Assembly: GCF_022761115.1 (NCBI RefSeq)
Contig: NZ_JAKWJS010000002.1
Coordinates: 496,001 to 560,000, forward strand
Source: Dyella sp. RRB7
GTDB taxonomy: Bacteria > Pseudomonadota > Gammaproteobacteria > Xanthomonadales > Rhodanobacteraceae
Direction: 5' to 3'
Length of the DNA: 64,000 nt
Shown in pieces: positions 47,208 through 55,934 of the stretch (position 1 is its first letter; each line of letters begins with the position of its first letter). The translations under genes were made by a program, and so were the position numbers. The notes beneath the pieces were generated by a model. That model ran no database searches and had not been told where the DNA came from. It saw only the letters and a program-made list of their open reading frames with translations.

Positions 47208-48947
47208 TCACTGTTTGGCCTGCATGTCGGCCGGCACGGCGGCGCCGCTGCCCGGCGGCTGGCGGATCAGCCACTGCACCACGCCACTACCCAGGTTGTT
47301 CCAGTTGAATCGGCGCAATGTTCCGCCCTCGGCGGCGCAATCGGTGTTGTAGGACGAAGTCAGCGCCTCCATGCGACGCTTGAGGGCGGCACTCTGCGCC
47401 GGGTCCTGCTCGAAGTAATAGGCGGCGGCCACTGGCAATCCCAGCTCCACGTTGTGCGCATCGCTATACCAGCCATCGGAATCCTCGATATCGGCAAGCG
47501 CCTTGACGGGAACGTGTGCGGACGACCAGTACCAGGCGATCAATCCATTGGGCCCCGAGCACGGAAAACGCCAATCGTGAAACTGGGCAAGCACCTTGGG
47601 ATCGATCCAGCCGTAATTCTCCAGGTAGCGACCATAGGACGTGATCATCTGCGGGATGCGCTTGTCGCCCGTTACCAGCCAGGCATGCCACAGCCCATCG
47701 ACGATGTTCTCGCTCATCCACGGCGAATTGCCGCGCACGTCGGTGGCGGGGTCCCAGGTGTCCCCTTCGTGCTTCTGCCAGCTGCTGCGCCAGGAGCCAT
47801 CGTCGCCCAGGCCATCGGGATTCTTGCGCTGGTGATCGTAGAGCCAGCCCACGCGCTGGTTGATCAACGAGAGATAGTGCGGCTGCCCGGTGAGCTCATA
47901 CGCGCTTACGGTTTCCAGCAGGCCCAGGCCGGCCTGGCGTTCGGTGAAGAACTCCGACGGATGGGCATACGGACCCGGCCGTCCGCTCCAGCCGCCGTTC
48001 TCCCACAGCGTCACCATCTTGCCGACGGTGGCGAGGTCATGGCTTTCGTCATTGCCGGTAAGCGCCACGGCAAGCAGGATCGGTTCCACATAGACGTACT
48101 TGGTGTCGCACGGCTTGCCACTGAAGGCCCAGCCGCCACCGCAGAACGGATCCATCGGCAGGCCTTCGCGCTTGATGTTCTTCATGTAGAAGCGATAGCT
48201 GAGATCGGCCGCCTGCAGGTAATCGAAACGCCCCGTACGCAGGTACGCCTTGAACAGCGTGCTCGGGCGGTCGAACAGCCAGGCCGAGAAATCGTCCACC
48301 GGCAACTTGCTGGCCCATTCGAACTGGCGCGACACGTACTTCGCATACGGCTCGTTGGGCGTCGCGGGCTGCTGCGGCCCGGCAATCAGCGAAGCGCACA
48401 ACCAGGCCGGTGTCAGCGTGCCCAGCACCATCGGCACACGCAGGCCCTGCGGGCCGTCGACCAGGCCGGCCTCGTAGGGCCAGCCGGCGATGTCCTGCTG
48501 CCGTGGCTTGCCGATGGCGAAGTAGTACGTCTCCTGATCCGTCGCCAACGGCGCGTGAAACTGCACCCGCACGGCGCGGATGCTGTTGTCCTTGGCGTAC
48601 CAGCGCAACGTCACCTTGGCCACCGAGGCCACTTCGTTGCCCTTCGCGTCGAGGATGCGCAACCGCTGGGGATCCGTCAGCATTCCCGGCGGAAACGGGA
48701 TGCCCACCGATGCCAGCACCGGCGACCCGCTGCCGCCATTGCGATGCAGGACGATGCGCTGGTCCGGCACGATGTCCGATGCGATGGGCCCGATATCCGC
48801 GCCATGCTTGCCCGCGACACTCGTGCTGCTCGCTGGGGTCGCCTGCCCCGCCTGATGCCTGGCGGCGACGGCAACACCCGCAAGACCCAGCAGCAGGAGG
48901 ATGCCGATCGAGCAGGCGCGCAACACGGGCCCGGGCCTAACTGACAT
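47208..48947 (-). CDS. Secreted protein, putative helical-barrel carbohydrate-active enzyme
   Basis: This 579-residue protein has an N-terminal signal peptide or anchor (ACSIGILLLLGLAGVAVA). A beta-rich part (about 50-180: ASVGIPFPPGML, VTLRWYAKDNSIRAVRVQFH, ETYYFAIGKP) is followed by a long aromatic and helical part (YRFYMKNIKREGLPMDPFC, GGWSGRPGPYAHPSEFFTE, SENIVDGLWHAWLVTGD). This combination resembles exo-lyases and (alpha/alpha)6-toroid enzymes acting on polysaccharides, but no family can be named safely. Placed between galE and the flippase genes, it is probably a periplasmic lyase or hydrolase for the polymer. Its start overlaps the end of galE by 11 bases. Confidence 0.75.
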   Translation of the reverse strand: MSVRPGPVLRACSIGILLLLGLAGVAVAARHQAGQATPASSTSVAGKHGADIGPIASDIVPDQRIVLHRNGGSGSPVLASVGIPFPPGMLTDPQRLRILDAKGNEVASVAKVTLRWYAKDNSIRAVRVQFHAPLATDQETYYFAIGKPRQQDIAGWPYEAGLVDGPQGLRVPMVLGTLTPAWLCASLIAGPQQPATPNEPYAKYVSRQFEWASKLPVDDFSAWLFDRPSTLFKAYLRTGRFDYLQAADLSYRFYMKNIKREGLPMDPFCGGGWAFSGKPCDTKYVYVEPILLAVALTGNDESHDLATVGKMVTLWENGGWSGRPGPYAHPSEFFTERQAGLGLLETVSAYELTGQPHYLSLINQRVGWLYDHQRKNPDGLGDDGSWRSSWQKHEGDTWDPATDVRGNSPWMSENIVDGLWHAWLVTGDKRIPQMITSYGRYLENYGWIDPKVLAQFHDWRFPCSGPNGLIAWYWSSAHVPVKALADIEDSDGWYSDAHNVELGLPVAAAYYFEQDPAQSAALKRRMEALTSSYNTDCAAEGGTLRRFNWNNLGSGVVQWLIRQPPGSGAAVPADMQAKQ

Positions 48948-49932
48948 GATCGAGCTGCCGCGCGAGCTTCTGTTCCCAATGGAAGGCCGTACGCACGATG
49001 AAGTCGAGATCGTCGTAGCGCGGGTGCCAGTCGAGCACGTCCTGCAGCTTCGCGCTGCGTGCGATCAGCATGGGCAGGTCGCCGACGCGCCGGGGCCGCT
49101 CGATGATGTTGAGCGGCCGCCCGCTCACGCGCGTCACCGCGTCGATCACCTCGCGCACGCTGTAACCATGCCCGTACCCGCAATTGAGCGTCAGCGACGG
49201 GCCGCCGCGGCGCAGATGGTCCAGCGCGCGCAGATGCGCCGCGGCCAGGTCTTCCACATGGATGTAGTCGCGAATGCCGGTGCCGTCCGGCGTGTCGTAG
49301 TCGGTACCGTAGATGCACAGGCTGTCGCGCCTGCCCGCGGCGTGCTCGCAGGCCGCCTTGATCAGCAGCGTGGCATGCGGCGCCGAATGGCCGATGCGCC
49401 CGGCGGGATCGCAGCCGGCCACGTTGAAGTAGCGCAGGATCACATGCCGCAACCCGCTGGCGGCGCTGACATCGCGCAGTATGTTCTCGGACATCAGCTT
49501 GGACATGCCGTACGGGTTGAATGGCCGCGTAGGCGTGTCCTCGTCGGCAATGCCGCTATCGGTCAGGCCGTAGACCGCCGCCGTGGACGAAAAGATGAAG
49601 TGCGCCACCCCGGCCTCGGCGCAACACCCCAGCAGGTTGCAGGTGTTGCAGGTGTTGTTGCCGTAGTACTTCACCGGGTCGCTCACCGATTCGGGCACTA
49701 CGGTATGCGCCGCAAAATGCAGCACCGTATCCACCCGATGATGGGCGATCACACGCGCGACAAGCTCGCGGTCACCGACATTGCCGACCACCAGCTCGGC
49801 ATCATGCACCGCCTCGGCAAACCCGGAAGAAAGGTTGTCGATCACCACCACGCGCTCGCCGCGTGCCGCCAACTGTTGCACGACATGGCTGCCGATATAA
49901 CCGGCGCCGCCGCTGACCAGGACACCGTTCAT
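48937..49932 (-). CDS. galE: UDP-glucose 4-epimerase
   Basis: This 331-residue extended SDR has MNGVLVSGGAGYIGSHVV, IDNLSSGFAEAV, FIFSSTAAVYG, YGMSKLMSEN (YxxxK), RYFNVAGCDPAGRIGHS and RDYIHVEDLAAAH, all classic GalE signatures. It interconverts UDP-glucose and UDP-galactose (or the N-acetyl forms) for the glycosyltransferases. The ATG at 49932 overlaps the TGA of the upstream hydrolase gene (ATGA); the long upstream in-frame extension is antisense to that gene's coding sequence and not real. Confidence 0.95.
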   Translation of the reverse strand: MNGVLVSGGAGYIGSHVVQQLAARGERVVVIDNLSSGFAEAVHDAELVVGNVGDRELVARVIAHHRVDTVLHFAAHTVVPESVSDPVKYYGNNTCNTCNLLGCCAEAGVAHFIFSSTAAVYGLTDSGIADEDTPTRPFNPYGMSKLMSENILRDVSAASGLRHVILRYFNVAGCDPAGRIGHSAPHATLLIKAACEHAAGRRDSLCIYGTDYDTPDGTGIRDYIHVEDLAAAHLRALDHLRRGGPSLTLNCGYGHGYSVREVIDAVTRVSGRPLNIIERPRRVGDLPMLIARSAKLQDVLDWHPRYDDLDFIVRTAFHWEQKLARQLDHVS

Positions 49933-50765
49933 GACGAAGCACCTGCGTGGGCAATGGGGAAATTGCGCTGGAGCCACGCCTCGATATGCTCGATCAGATG
50001 CCGACGATCGTCGACAAGCACATAGGTGTGGTCGGTTTCCTCGATATAGCGCGTGCTTACGGCGGGCCGATTCATGAGGCTGCCGAAACACTCGCGGAAC
50101 TGGCGCGCATGGTTGAAGTCCATGTTGATGCCGCCGCTGTAGACAAGACATAACTTCAGGCCGCGATCGAGCATCCCCTTCAAGTCCACCCGAACCACGT
50201 CCTGCGGTAGCGGCGCGACGCCGAACACCGGTTCGTTGCCTCCGCCACCGACCTCCCGCGACTTGCGCACCAACCATCGCCACCAACGCTTTGCGTTGAA
50301 CAGGCGCGGCAGGTAATGACGCAGCCTGAAGCCGAAGGTGCGGTAGGCATAGCCGTCGAGGAACACCACGCCATCGAGCTTTTCGTGACTATGCTCGCCG
50401 CATGCGACGGTGTGCGCGTTCTGCGCGCCCGAGCACAACCCCACCAGCACGAAGCGCGAACAGGCGGCATGCTGGTGCAACAACGCCATCGCATCGTCCA
50501 CGTCGGCGCACACCTGCTGCACGCGTGTCTGCGATTCTCCACTGGCACCGCTGTCGCCGATGGTCGATTGATCGAAGCGCAGCGTCGGATAGCCCAGTTC
50601 ATTGAGCCGGCGGGTCATGTCCACATGCAGGCGAAACGGCCCGATGCGATGCACCAGCCCCGCGTTGAGCACGATCACACCGACCGCCCCCGGCGCCGTG
50701 GGCGGCAGGCCGGCAATGCCGACCAGATGCCGCGCGCGCCCAAAACGGAAGGCCTGCTCACGCAT
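49929..50765 (-). CDS. Alpha/beta hydrolase, exosortase-A-associated type 1
   Basis: This 278-residue protein resembles exosortase A system-associated hydrolase 1 (TIGR03100): GVIVLNAGLVHRIGPFRLHV, YPTLRFDQSTIGDSG, the nucleophile-elbow-like LVGLCSGAQNA, VVFLDGYAYRTFGFRLRHYL and the C-terminal EETDHTYV with the likely catalytic His. The elbow reads GLCSGA, with serine one position after the usual place or with Cys as nucleophile. The family's substrate is unknown; release or transfer of acyl groups is often suggested. I chose the ATG at 50765, which overlaps the upstream hydrolase end by 8 bases. Confidence 0.85.
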   Translation of the reverse strand: MREQAFRFGRARHLVGIAGLPPTAPGAVGVIVLNAGLVHRIGPFRLHVDMTRRLNELGYPTLRFDQSTIGDSGASGESQTRVQQVCADVDDAMALLHQHAACSRFVLVGLCSGAQNAHTVACGEHSHEKLDGVVFLDGYAYRTFGFRLRHYLPRLFNAKRWWRWLVRKSREVGGGGNEPVFGVAPLPQDVVRVDLKGMLDRGLKLCLVYSGGINMDFNHARQFRECFGSLMNRPAVSTRYIEETDHTYVLVDDRRHLIEHIEAWLQRNFPIAHAGASS

Positions 50766-51540
50766 ATGCGCGCTCCCGCAGATGGGCGACCACCGTCTGC
50801 ACCAGCGGGTGGGAAAGAATGGCCGTCTCGATCCGCGACAGTTCGTCCCAAGGCGTGTCCGGCCGCAGGCGATGCAACCTTGCCGGGTCTGGCACCCACT
50901 CGTGCCAGTCCGGCGACGCCTCGCCCAGCGAGTCAATCAGCAACGAAGGCGCCGTCAGCCGTTCCGCGCGCAGGCTGGCAATGCGCTGGCGCAACCCGGG
51001 GTTCACGGCAAAACCCAGCCACTGCCCTTCCGCCGCCGAGGCCGCACGGGGGCGGATGAAGCGATGCGTGTCGCGACGCAAGGCGTCCTGCAAGGCATCG
51101 AGCGTGGCGACGTAGGCGCTGCCATCCATCACCGGATCCCACGCCACCAGGTCCGTCAGTTGGGCGGATGGCGCGGCAGCGAGGGCGAGGTTCGCCCCCA
51201 GCCGCGCACCGAAGGCGGACACGCGATCAACGCTGCTGCGCGAGCGCAGTTCGGCCGCCGCCGTGGCGATGTCGTCCAGGCAACGATCCCAATCCACTTC
51301 ATCACTGGCGCCGGCCGAGTCGCCGCACCCGTAGTAGTCGAAGCGCAACACCGGGATGCCTGCGGCGGCCAAGGCGCTGGCGAGCTGTCGATAAAGCCGA
51401 TGGCAACGGATGTGGTCCTGCCCCAGCGGCGCGCACAACAGCACGGCCTTGGCGGCCGCCCCGGCCGCCGCGTGGTAGATCCCAAACAGCTCACCGTCTT
51501 GACCGAAGAAGAAAGGCAGTTCGCTCTCAAACCGCGTCAT
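50758..51540 (-). CDS. Alpha/beta hydrolase, exosortase-A-associated type 2
   Basis: This 260-residue protein matches exosortase A system-associated hydrolase 2 (TIGR03101): SELPFFFGQDGELFGIYHAA, AVLLCAPLGQDHIRCHRLYR, VLRFDYYGCGDSAG, then the elbow region VSAFGARLGANLALAAA and LVAWDPVMDG. The elbow reads FGARLGA, without an obvious serine nucleophile, so it may be a non-canonical or inactive hydrolase. The ATG at 51540 overlaps the TGA of the outer-membrane gene (ATGA). Confidence 0.83.
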   Translation of the reverse strand: MTRFESELPFFFGQDGELFGIYHAAAGAAAKAVLLCAPLGQDHIRCHRLYRQLASALAAAGIPVLRFDYYGCGDSAGASDEVDWDRCLDDIATAAAELRSRSSVDRVSAFGARLGANLALAAAPSAQLTDLVAWDPVMDGSAYVATLDALQDALRRDTHRFIRPRAASAAEGQWLGFAVNPGLRQRIASLRAERLTAPSLLIDSLGEASPDWHEWVPDPARLHRLRPDTPWDELSRIETAILSHPLVQTVVAHLRERAYA

Positions 51541-52880
51541 CGCTTGTACACCAGGGTCAGGAAGACCTCGTTCTCGTGATAGGACTGTCCCACCGCGTCG
51601 CTGGCCTGGATCTGCCGTACGAACGACGCGCTCCAGCTCCAATGCGACGTCAGCTGCTGGGAGAACGCGGTGCCGTAGCGATAGGCCTTGTCGTGGCGGT
51701 TGATCGTCTCGTAATCCAGCCGCCCGCCCGTCGCGAACGCCGACACGGTCATGGTGGGGGTCAGCTTGTAGTCGACGGTCGTGCCCACGCCCTTGTCGGT
51801 CTGGTTGAACGTGGTCTGGTTGACGTAGTCGAGCTTGCTGTAGGACGGCGCCAGCGAAAAACTGAAGCGCTCGTCGCGATAGCTATAGGTCAGCTCCATC
51901 TGCCGCTCTTTGTAGATGTCCGAGCTGATGATGACGTTGCCGACGCTGATGCCACCACGCGTGGTGTCGATGGCCTCGGTCAGCGGCTGCAAGGGCACCA
52001 GCTCGCCGCCGACGTTCACGTTGGTCGGCTGCAGCATGTCCTGCGTGGCGTCCGCGTATTGATAGTCGCCGTTCAAGGTAAGAGTGTTGCGCGGCGACAG
52101 GCGCCAGCCGATGGTCACCCGCGCCAGCGGAGAGGACTGCGACGCTCCCTGGGTGAAATCGATGTCCGACCATCCCAGCGCGGTATCGATATCGATCTGT
52201 TCCAGCCGGCTGGTGTAGCGGGCGTAGGCCTGATAGCTGGTGTAATTGGAGCCGGCCACGCTGGTGTTGTTGAAATCGACATGCTCGACGTCGATGTTCC
52301 CGGACAACTGGTCGGTGGGGCTAAGGTCGCGGAATATCCGGAAGGCGGCATCGCCACGCGATGAATTGAACTCGGTGACCTTGGATGCATAGCTGTTGAT
52401 GTAGTGAAGGTCCACCTCGCCGGTCATTCCGTCGCCAACCCGGAAGTGCAGCGTGGGCCCCAGGGCGATCACGTTGGTCTGCTGCTGGTTGTTCGGCGCA
52501 TTGGCGGCCAGGGAGTTGACCGGTTCCACGCCGGCGTAGTCCTGCACGGTGAAATCCAGCCGCTTCGGAATCACCGTCCAGTTCATCTGGCCGGCTATCT
52601 CCGCCAGCGTCTGGTTGTCGAAGGTGCTGCCGGAGTAATCCCGGTATTCGATGTTGCCGGTGACATTGGCCTGCAGCGTGGAACCCTGCTGGGTATAGGC
52701 GAAGTTCACGCCCGGCTCCAGCACGTTCGTGCTGATCGGATCGGTGGTGGTAAGCGCCGTGTTGTCGCTGTGCTCGATCGTGGTGTAAAGCGAGTAGTCG
52801 AACTGCCCCGCCCATGCGCTCCCGGAAACGGCGGCCAGCGCAAGGGCTATCGAGCGAGCGAGTGTAGTGCGTACCGCCAT
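51537..52880 (-). CDS. Outer-membrane beta-barrel protein, TIGR03016-like
   Basis: This 447-residue protein has a clear signal peptide (SIALALAAVSGSAWA) and an entirely beta-rich mature part of alternating strands (VTGNIEYRDYSGSTF, FRVGDGMTGEVDLHYIN, RMTVSAFATGG-like stretches), ending in VFLTLVYKR. It resembles the PEP-CTERM-system outer-membrane protein family TIGR03016, which is thought to support polysaccharide export or assembly in place of a standard Wza channel. The ATG at 52880 follows GGGGGAAGGAAC. Confidence 0.85.
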   Translation of the reverse strand: MAVRTTLARSIALALAAVSGSAWAGQFDYSLYTTIEHSDNTALTTTDPISTNVLEPGVNFAYTQQGSTLQANVTGNIEYRDYSGSTFDNQTLAEIAGQMNWTVIPKRLDFTVQDYAGVEPVNSLAANAPNNQQQTNVIALGPTLHFRVGDGMTGEVDLHYINSYASKVTEFNSSRGDAAFRIFRDLSPTDQLSGNIDVEHVDFNNTSVAGSNYTSYQAYARYTSRLEQIDIDTALGWSDIDFTQGASQSSPLARVTIGWRLSPRNTLTLNGDYQYADATQDMLQPTNVNVGGELVPLQPLTEAIDTTRGGISVGNVIISSDIYKERQMELTYSYRDERFSFSLAPSYSKLDYVNQTTFNQTDKGVGTTVDYKLTPTMTVSAFATGGRLDYETINRHDKAYRYGTAFSQQLTSHWSWSASFVRQIQASDAVGQSYHENEVFLTLVYKR

Positions 52881-52922
52881 GTTCCTTCCCCCAATGGATT
52901 GGTCGCAGCAGGAATCGCTCAC

Positions 52923-53708
52923 TCAGGGCAGATGATTGAACACCACCCCGGCCATCTTCTCCGGATCGAAATTCGTTACCGCTTGGTTGATCGCCGCCGG
53001 CGTGTCGCGCCCGTAGCCCGCCACCACCACCACGAAATCAGCGAGATCGGACAGGATGCGCGCATCCGGCGAGCCCTTGATCGCGGGGCCGTCCAGGAAC
53101 AGGTAGCGATCGGGGTAACGGCAGCGCAGCGAGTCGAGCATCGTGCTCATGCGGAACGAGGAGAAATACTCGCCGCTGTTCTCGCGCGCCCTGCCCGCGG
53201 GAATCAGCCGCAACCGCGGTATGCCGGTGCGATAAAGCACCGGTTCGATGCCGAGCGCCGGCTGTTCGAGGAAGTCGATCAATCCACCCGCCAGCGGCTC
53301 GACGCTCAATGCCTTGTGCTGGCTCGGATAACGCAGGTTGCAGTCGATCAGTAGGCTGGTCTTGGACTCGTCGAAGGCGAACGCCGCCGCCAGATTGCGC
53401 GTGACGAAGCTGCCACCGGAGCGCGGGCTTACCGATACCACCAGCGTGATGAAATTCTGTTGCCCGGCAATGCCAAGCAGACGCGTGCGGATCTCGCGGA
53501 ATGCATCGGACTGCCGACGCACCGACTCTTCGCGATGGATCAGCCGGCGTTCCTCCAGCTGCAATGGCACCAGCTCCCCCGCCCCTTCGTTCATGCGGGC
53601 AATCGAGTGGCCGGTCACGGCGTGATGCTGCAGGTTCTTGGCCGCCTCCTCGAGCACGTCCTCGATGCTGCCCTGCAGTCCGCTGTCGTTCTCGTCCTTC
53701 ATGTTCAT
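52923..53708 (-). CDS. Degenerate BY-kinase-like ATPase
   Basis: This 261-residue protein has the fold of the cytoplasmic domain of bacterial tyrosine autokinases (CpsD/Wzc/EpsG type). Walker A should read like SxxPGEGKS/T but here is SPRSGGSF (residues 94-101), so the catalytic lysine is missing. Walker A' is LLIDCNLRYP (about 119-128) and Walker B is YLFLDGPA (202-209). There is no tyrosine-rich tail. The protein is probably unable to phosphorylate and may act as a structural partner of the chain-length protein, whose TGA its ATG overlaps (ATGA). Confidence 0.85.
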   Translation of the reverse strand: MNMKDENDSGLQGSIEDVLEEAAKNLQHHAVTGHSIARMNEGAGELVPLQLEERRLIHREESVRRQSDAFREIRTRLLGIAGQQNFITLVVSVSPRSGGSFVTRNLAAAFAFDESKTSLLIDCNLRYPSQHKALSVEPLAGGLIDFLEQPALGIEPVLYRTGIPRLRLIPAGRARENSGEYFSSFRMSTMLDSLRCRYPDRYLFLDGPAIKGSPDARILSDLADFVVVVAGYGRDTPAAINQAVTNFDPEKMAGVVFNHLP

Positions 53709-55249
53709 TGCTTCAACCTCAGCCAGAACATGGCCAGGTAGACCGCGGCGATGCCCGCCACCGTGATCAACAGGAACATGTTGTGCAGCCGCTCACGGCG
53801 GCGATCGTCGGGCGTCGGGTAAAACGGTATGGCGGCCAACACGGCAAGGCCCGTCGCCTGTTCCAGCCGCTCCACCGAACGCACGCGCGGATCAAGCTTC
53901 ACCAGTCCGAACAACAGCCCCACGGGAACCGCCAGCGCCAGCGCGATGCCAGCCACGCTGAAGTGCATGAAACGCAGCCCCGATGGCGCCAGCGGCATCA
54001 CTGCTGGGTTTTGCACCAGGAAGGTAAGGCCGCGCTGCTCGGCGTCCAGATTCATCGAAACGCGGGCGTTCTCGCGGCGCTTGAGCAGGTCCTGGTAGAC
54101 GTCGCGATTGACGTTGTAGTCGCGCGTCAGCTCGGCCGTGACGTTTTCCGAGTTGGCGATGCGGGCGCTGCGCTGCAGTTCCGTCTGCAGCATGGCTTCG
54201 CTCGCGCTCAGCCGCGCCGCGGCAGCCGCCGTGCTCGCCCGCGTCGAGGAAAGCTGGGTCTTGATCTGCTCGTAGGCGGGATTGAAACGCACCGCGCCAT
54301 CGAGCGCCGTCGGCGATCCGGCCGCCTGCGCCGCGTCCTTGCGCTGGTCCGCCTGCGCCATCTGCTGCCGCACATCCTGCATCTGGTGCCGGATGCGGAC
54401 CACGTCGGGGTATTCGTCGGTATAGGTGAGCAGCAGCTTGTCCAGTTGCGATTGCAGGTCGGCCAGCTGGCTCTGGTAGATGCCGTCCGCGGTCTGCACG
54501 GTGCTCACTTCGGATTCACCGGTCAATTGCGACGCCAGTGAGCCCTCCTGCGAGCGCCGCTCCATCAGGTCCATGCGCGCCGTTTCGATCTGGCTGCGCA
54601 GCTGGCTGATGCGCGCGTTGGTATCGGCCTCGCTGCCGGGGCGCGCATCGTCATTGGCATCGCGATAAGCCTTGAGCTTGTCCTCCGCGTCGGTAAGCTT
54701 GGCCCGGTAAGCCTCGACCTGGCTGTTGATGAACTCGTAGGCCTCGCGGCTCTCGCGCTGCTTGGACGCCAGGCTCTCGCTGATGAATAGCTGGGCGAAC
54801 TGGCGCGTCACCTCATAGGTGCGCTTCGGGTCGGTGTCGAAATAGCTGATCGTGATGAGGTTGTCGTGCTCGGTCAGCACCTTGGTACGTGACTTGATGC
54901 CTTCGATGAGACGGTCCTGCTCCACCGGCGTGGGATGGGTGGCCATCCAGCCGCCCGCGACCAGGATCTCGCCCATCACCTTGCGGCTGAAAATCACGTC
55001 GCGCGCGATGCTTGCGCGGTTCTTGTTGGCGGTGGCCGCCGCCGCGCCCTCCATCAAGGGCGAGATGATGCTGCTCTCCTGCGCCAGGATGGTGGTGGAT
55101 GCCTCGTACTTCTTCGGCCACAACAGCCCCGTTACCAGCGCGGCGAGCGCGATAAGCGCAAAGATGATCCCCATCGTCAGCCGGCGACGGCGAGCCTCGC
55201 TCACCAAGGCGGGCAGCAGGCTGGCAAAAGGTGTGAGTTCCCCATTCAT
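53705..55249 (-). CDS. Polysaccharide chain-length determinant (Wzz/GNVR type)
   Basis: This 514-residue inner-membrane protein has an N-terminal membrane helix (LTMGIIFALIALAALVTGLL), a Wzz-type domain (LWPKKYEASTTILAQES), a long coiled-coil periplasmic region (about residues 180-410, for example QVEAYRAKLTDAEDKLKAYR and LSASEAMLQTELQRSARI) and C-terminal membrane helices (FSVAGIALALAVPVGLLFGL and MFLLITVAGIAAVYLAMFWL). Length and layout match the XrtA-type chain-length family TIGR03007. It controls polymer length with a kinase partner; here that partner looks inactive. The ATG at 55249 follows GAGGGGAAGGCT. Confidence 0.9.
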   Translation of the reverse strand: MNGELTPFASLLPALVSEARRRRLTMGIIFALIALAALVTGLLWPKKYEASTTILAQESSIISPLMEGAAAATANKNRASIARDVIFSRKVMGEILVAGGWMATHPTPVEQDRLIEGIKSRTKVLTEHDNLITISYFDTDPKRTYEVTRQFAQLFISESLASKQRESREAYEFINSQVEAYRAKLTDAEDKLKAYRDANDDARPGSEADTNARISQLRSQIETARMDLMERRSQEGSLASQLTGESEVSTVQTADGIYQSQLADLQSQLDKLLLTYTDEYPDVVRIRHQMQDVRQQMAQADQRKDAAQAAGSPTALDGAVRFNPAYEQIKTQLSSTRASTAAAAARLSASEAMLQTELQRSARIANSENVTAELTRDYNVNRDVYQDLLKRRENARVSMNLDAEQRGLTFLVQNPAVMPLAPSGLRFMHFSVAGIALALAVPVGLLFGLVKLDPRVRSVERLEQATGLAVLAAIPFYPTPDDRRRERLHNMFLLITVAGIAAVYLAMFWLRLKQ

Positions 55250-55289
55250 AGCCTTCCCCTCGTCCGTTCTCCCTGGACCATGCCGGACA

Positions 55290-55913
55290 TCAGAAAACCC
55301 GCAGTGGCACGGTGACCACATCGCCCGGTTGCACCGGATAGTTGGTCGCCAGGTCCCCTTGCTGCAGCACTTTGTCCAGCCGCACTGAGTACGGCGTGGT
55401 GGTGCCATCGCTGCCCTTGCGATACAGCTCGGTGCGATCGGGCGCCGCAAATTCCGTGGTTCCGCCTGCCGCCAGCACCGCGTCCAGCACGGTCATGCCC
55501 TGGCGATAAGGAATGGATATCGGTGTACGCACCGCACCGGTCACGCGCACCCGCGACAGGTACTCATGGCTGCGCAGCTCCGTGAGGATCACCGCCACCT
55601 GCGGGTCACGCACGTACGACTGCAGCTTGTCCTTGATCTCCCCGGCCACTTCCTCCGGCGTCTTGCCGCCGGCCATCACGTCGCCAATCAGCGGCACCGT
55701 GATCTTGCCGTCCGGGCGCACCGGCACGCTTACGCTCAAGTCCGGGTTATGCCAAACCGTAATCTGCAACTGGTCGTCGACACCGATGCGATAGCTGGTG
55801 ACCGCCTGTGCGCCGGGATCAATCTTGGGTGCTTCGGTGGAACCACGCCCCGTGGCGCACGCCGCCAACAGCAGAGCAACGCACAGCACGAGAAGAAAAC
55901 GGAAGTTCTTCAT
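55290..55913 (-). CDS. Polysaccharide export outer-membrane lipoprotein
   Basis: This 207-residue Wza/EpsA-like export protein has a lipoprotein signal with lipobox LLAAC and the Poly_export domain (SYRIGVDDQLQITVWHNPDL, VPVRPDGKITVPLIGDVMAG). A SLBB-like domain follows (RVRVTGAVRTPISIPYRQG, VLDAVLAAGGTTEFA) with the closing YPVQPGDVVTVPLRVF. It is shorter than E. coli Wza and matches the XrtA-system export lipoprotein (TIGR03027 type). It is the first gene of the minus-strand operon, which has a promoter and CRP-like site upstream. Confidence 0.93.
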   Translation of the reverse strand: MKNFRFLLVLCVALLLAACATGRGSTEAPKIDPGAQAVTSYRIGVDDQLQITVWHNPDLSVSVPVRPDGKITVPLIGDVMAGGKTPEEVAGEIKDKLQSYVRDPQVAVILTELRSHEYLSRVRVTGAVRTPISIPYRQGMTVLDAVLAAGGTTEFAAPDRTELYRKGSDGTTTPYSVRLDKVLQQGDLATNYPVQPGDVVTVPLRVF

Positions 55914-55934
55914 GGCGGTTCCCCTGATTGAAAA

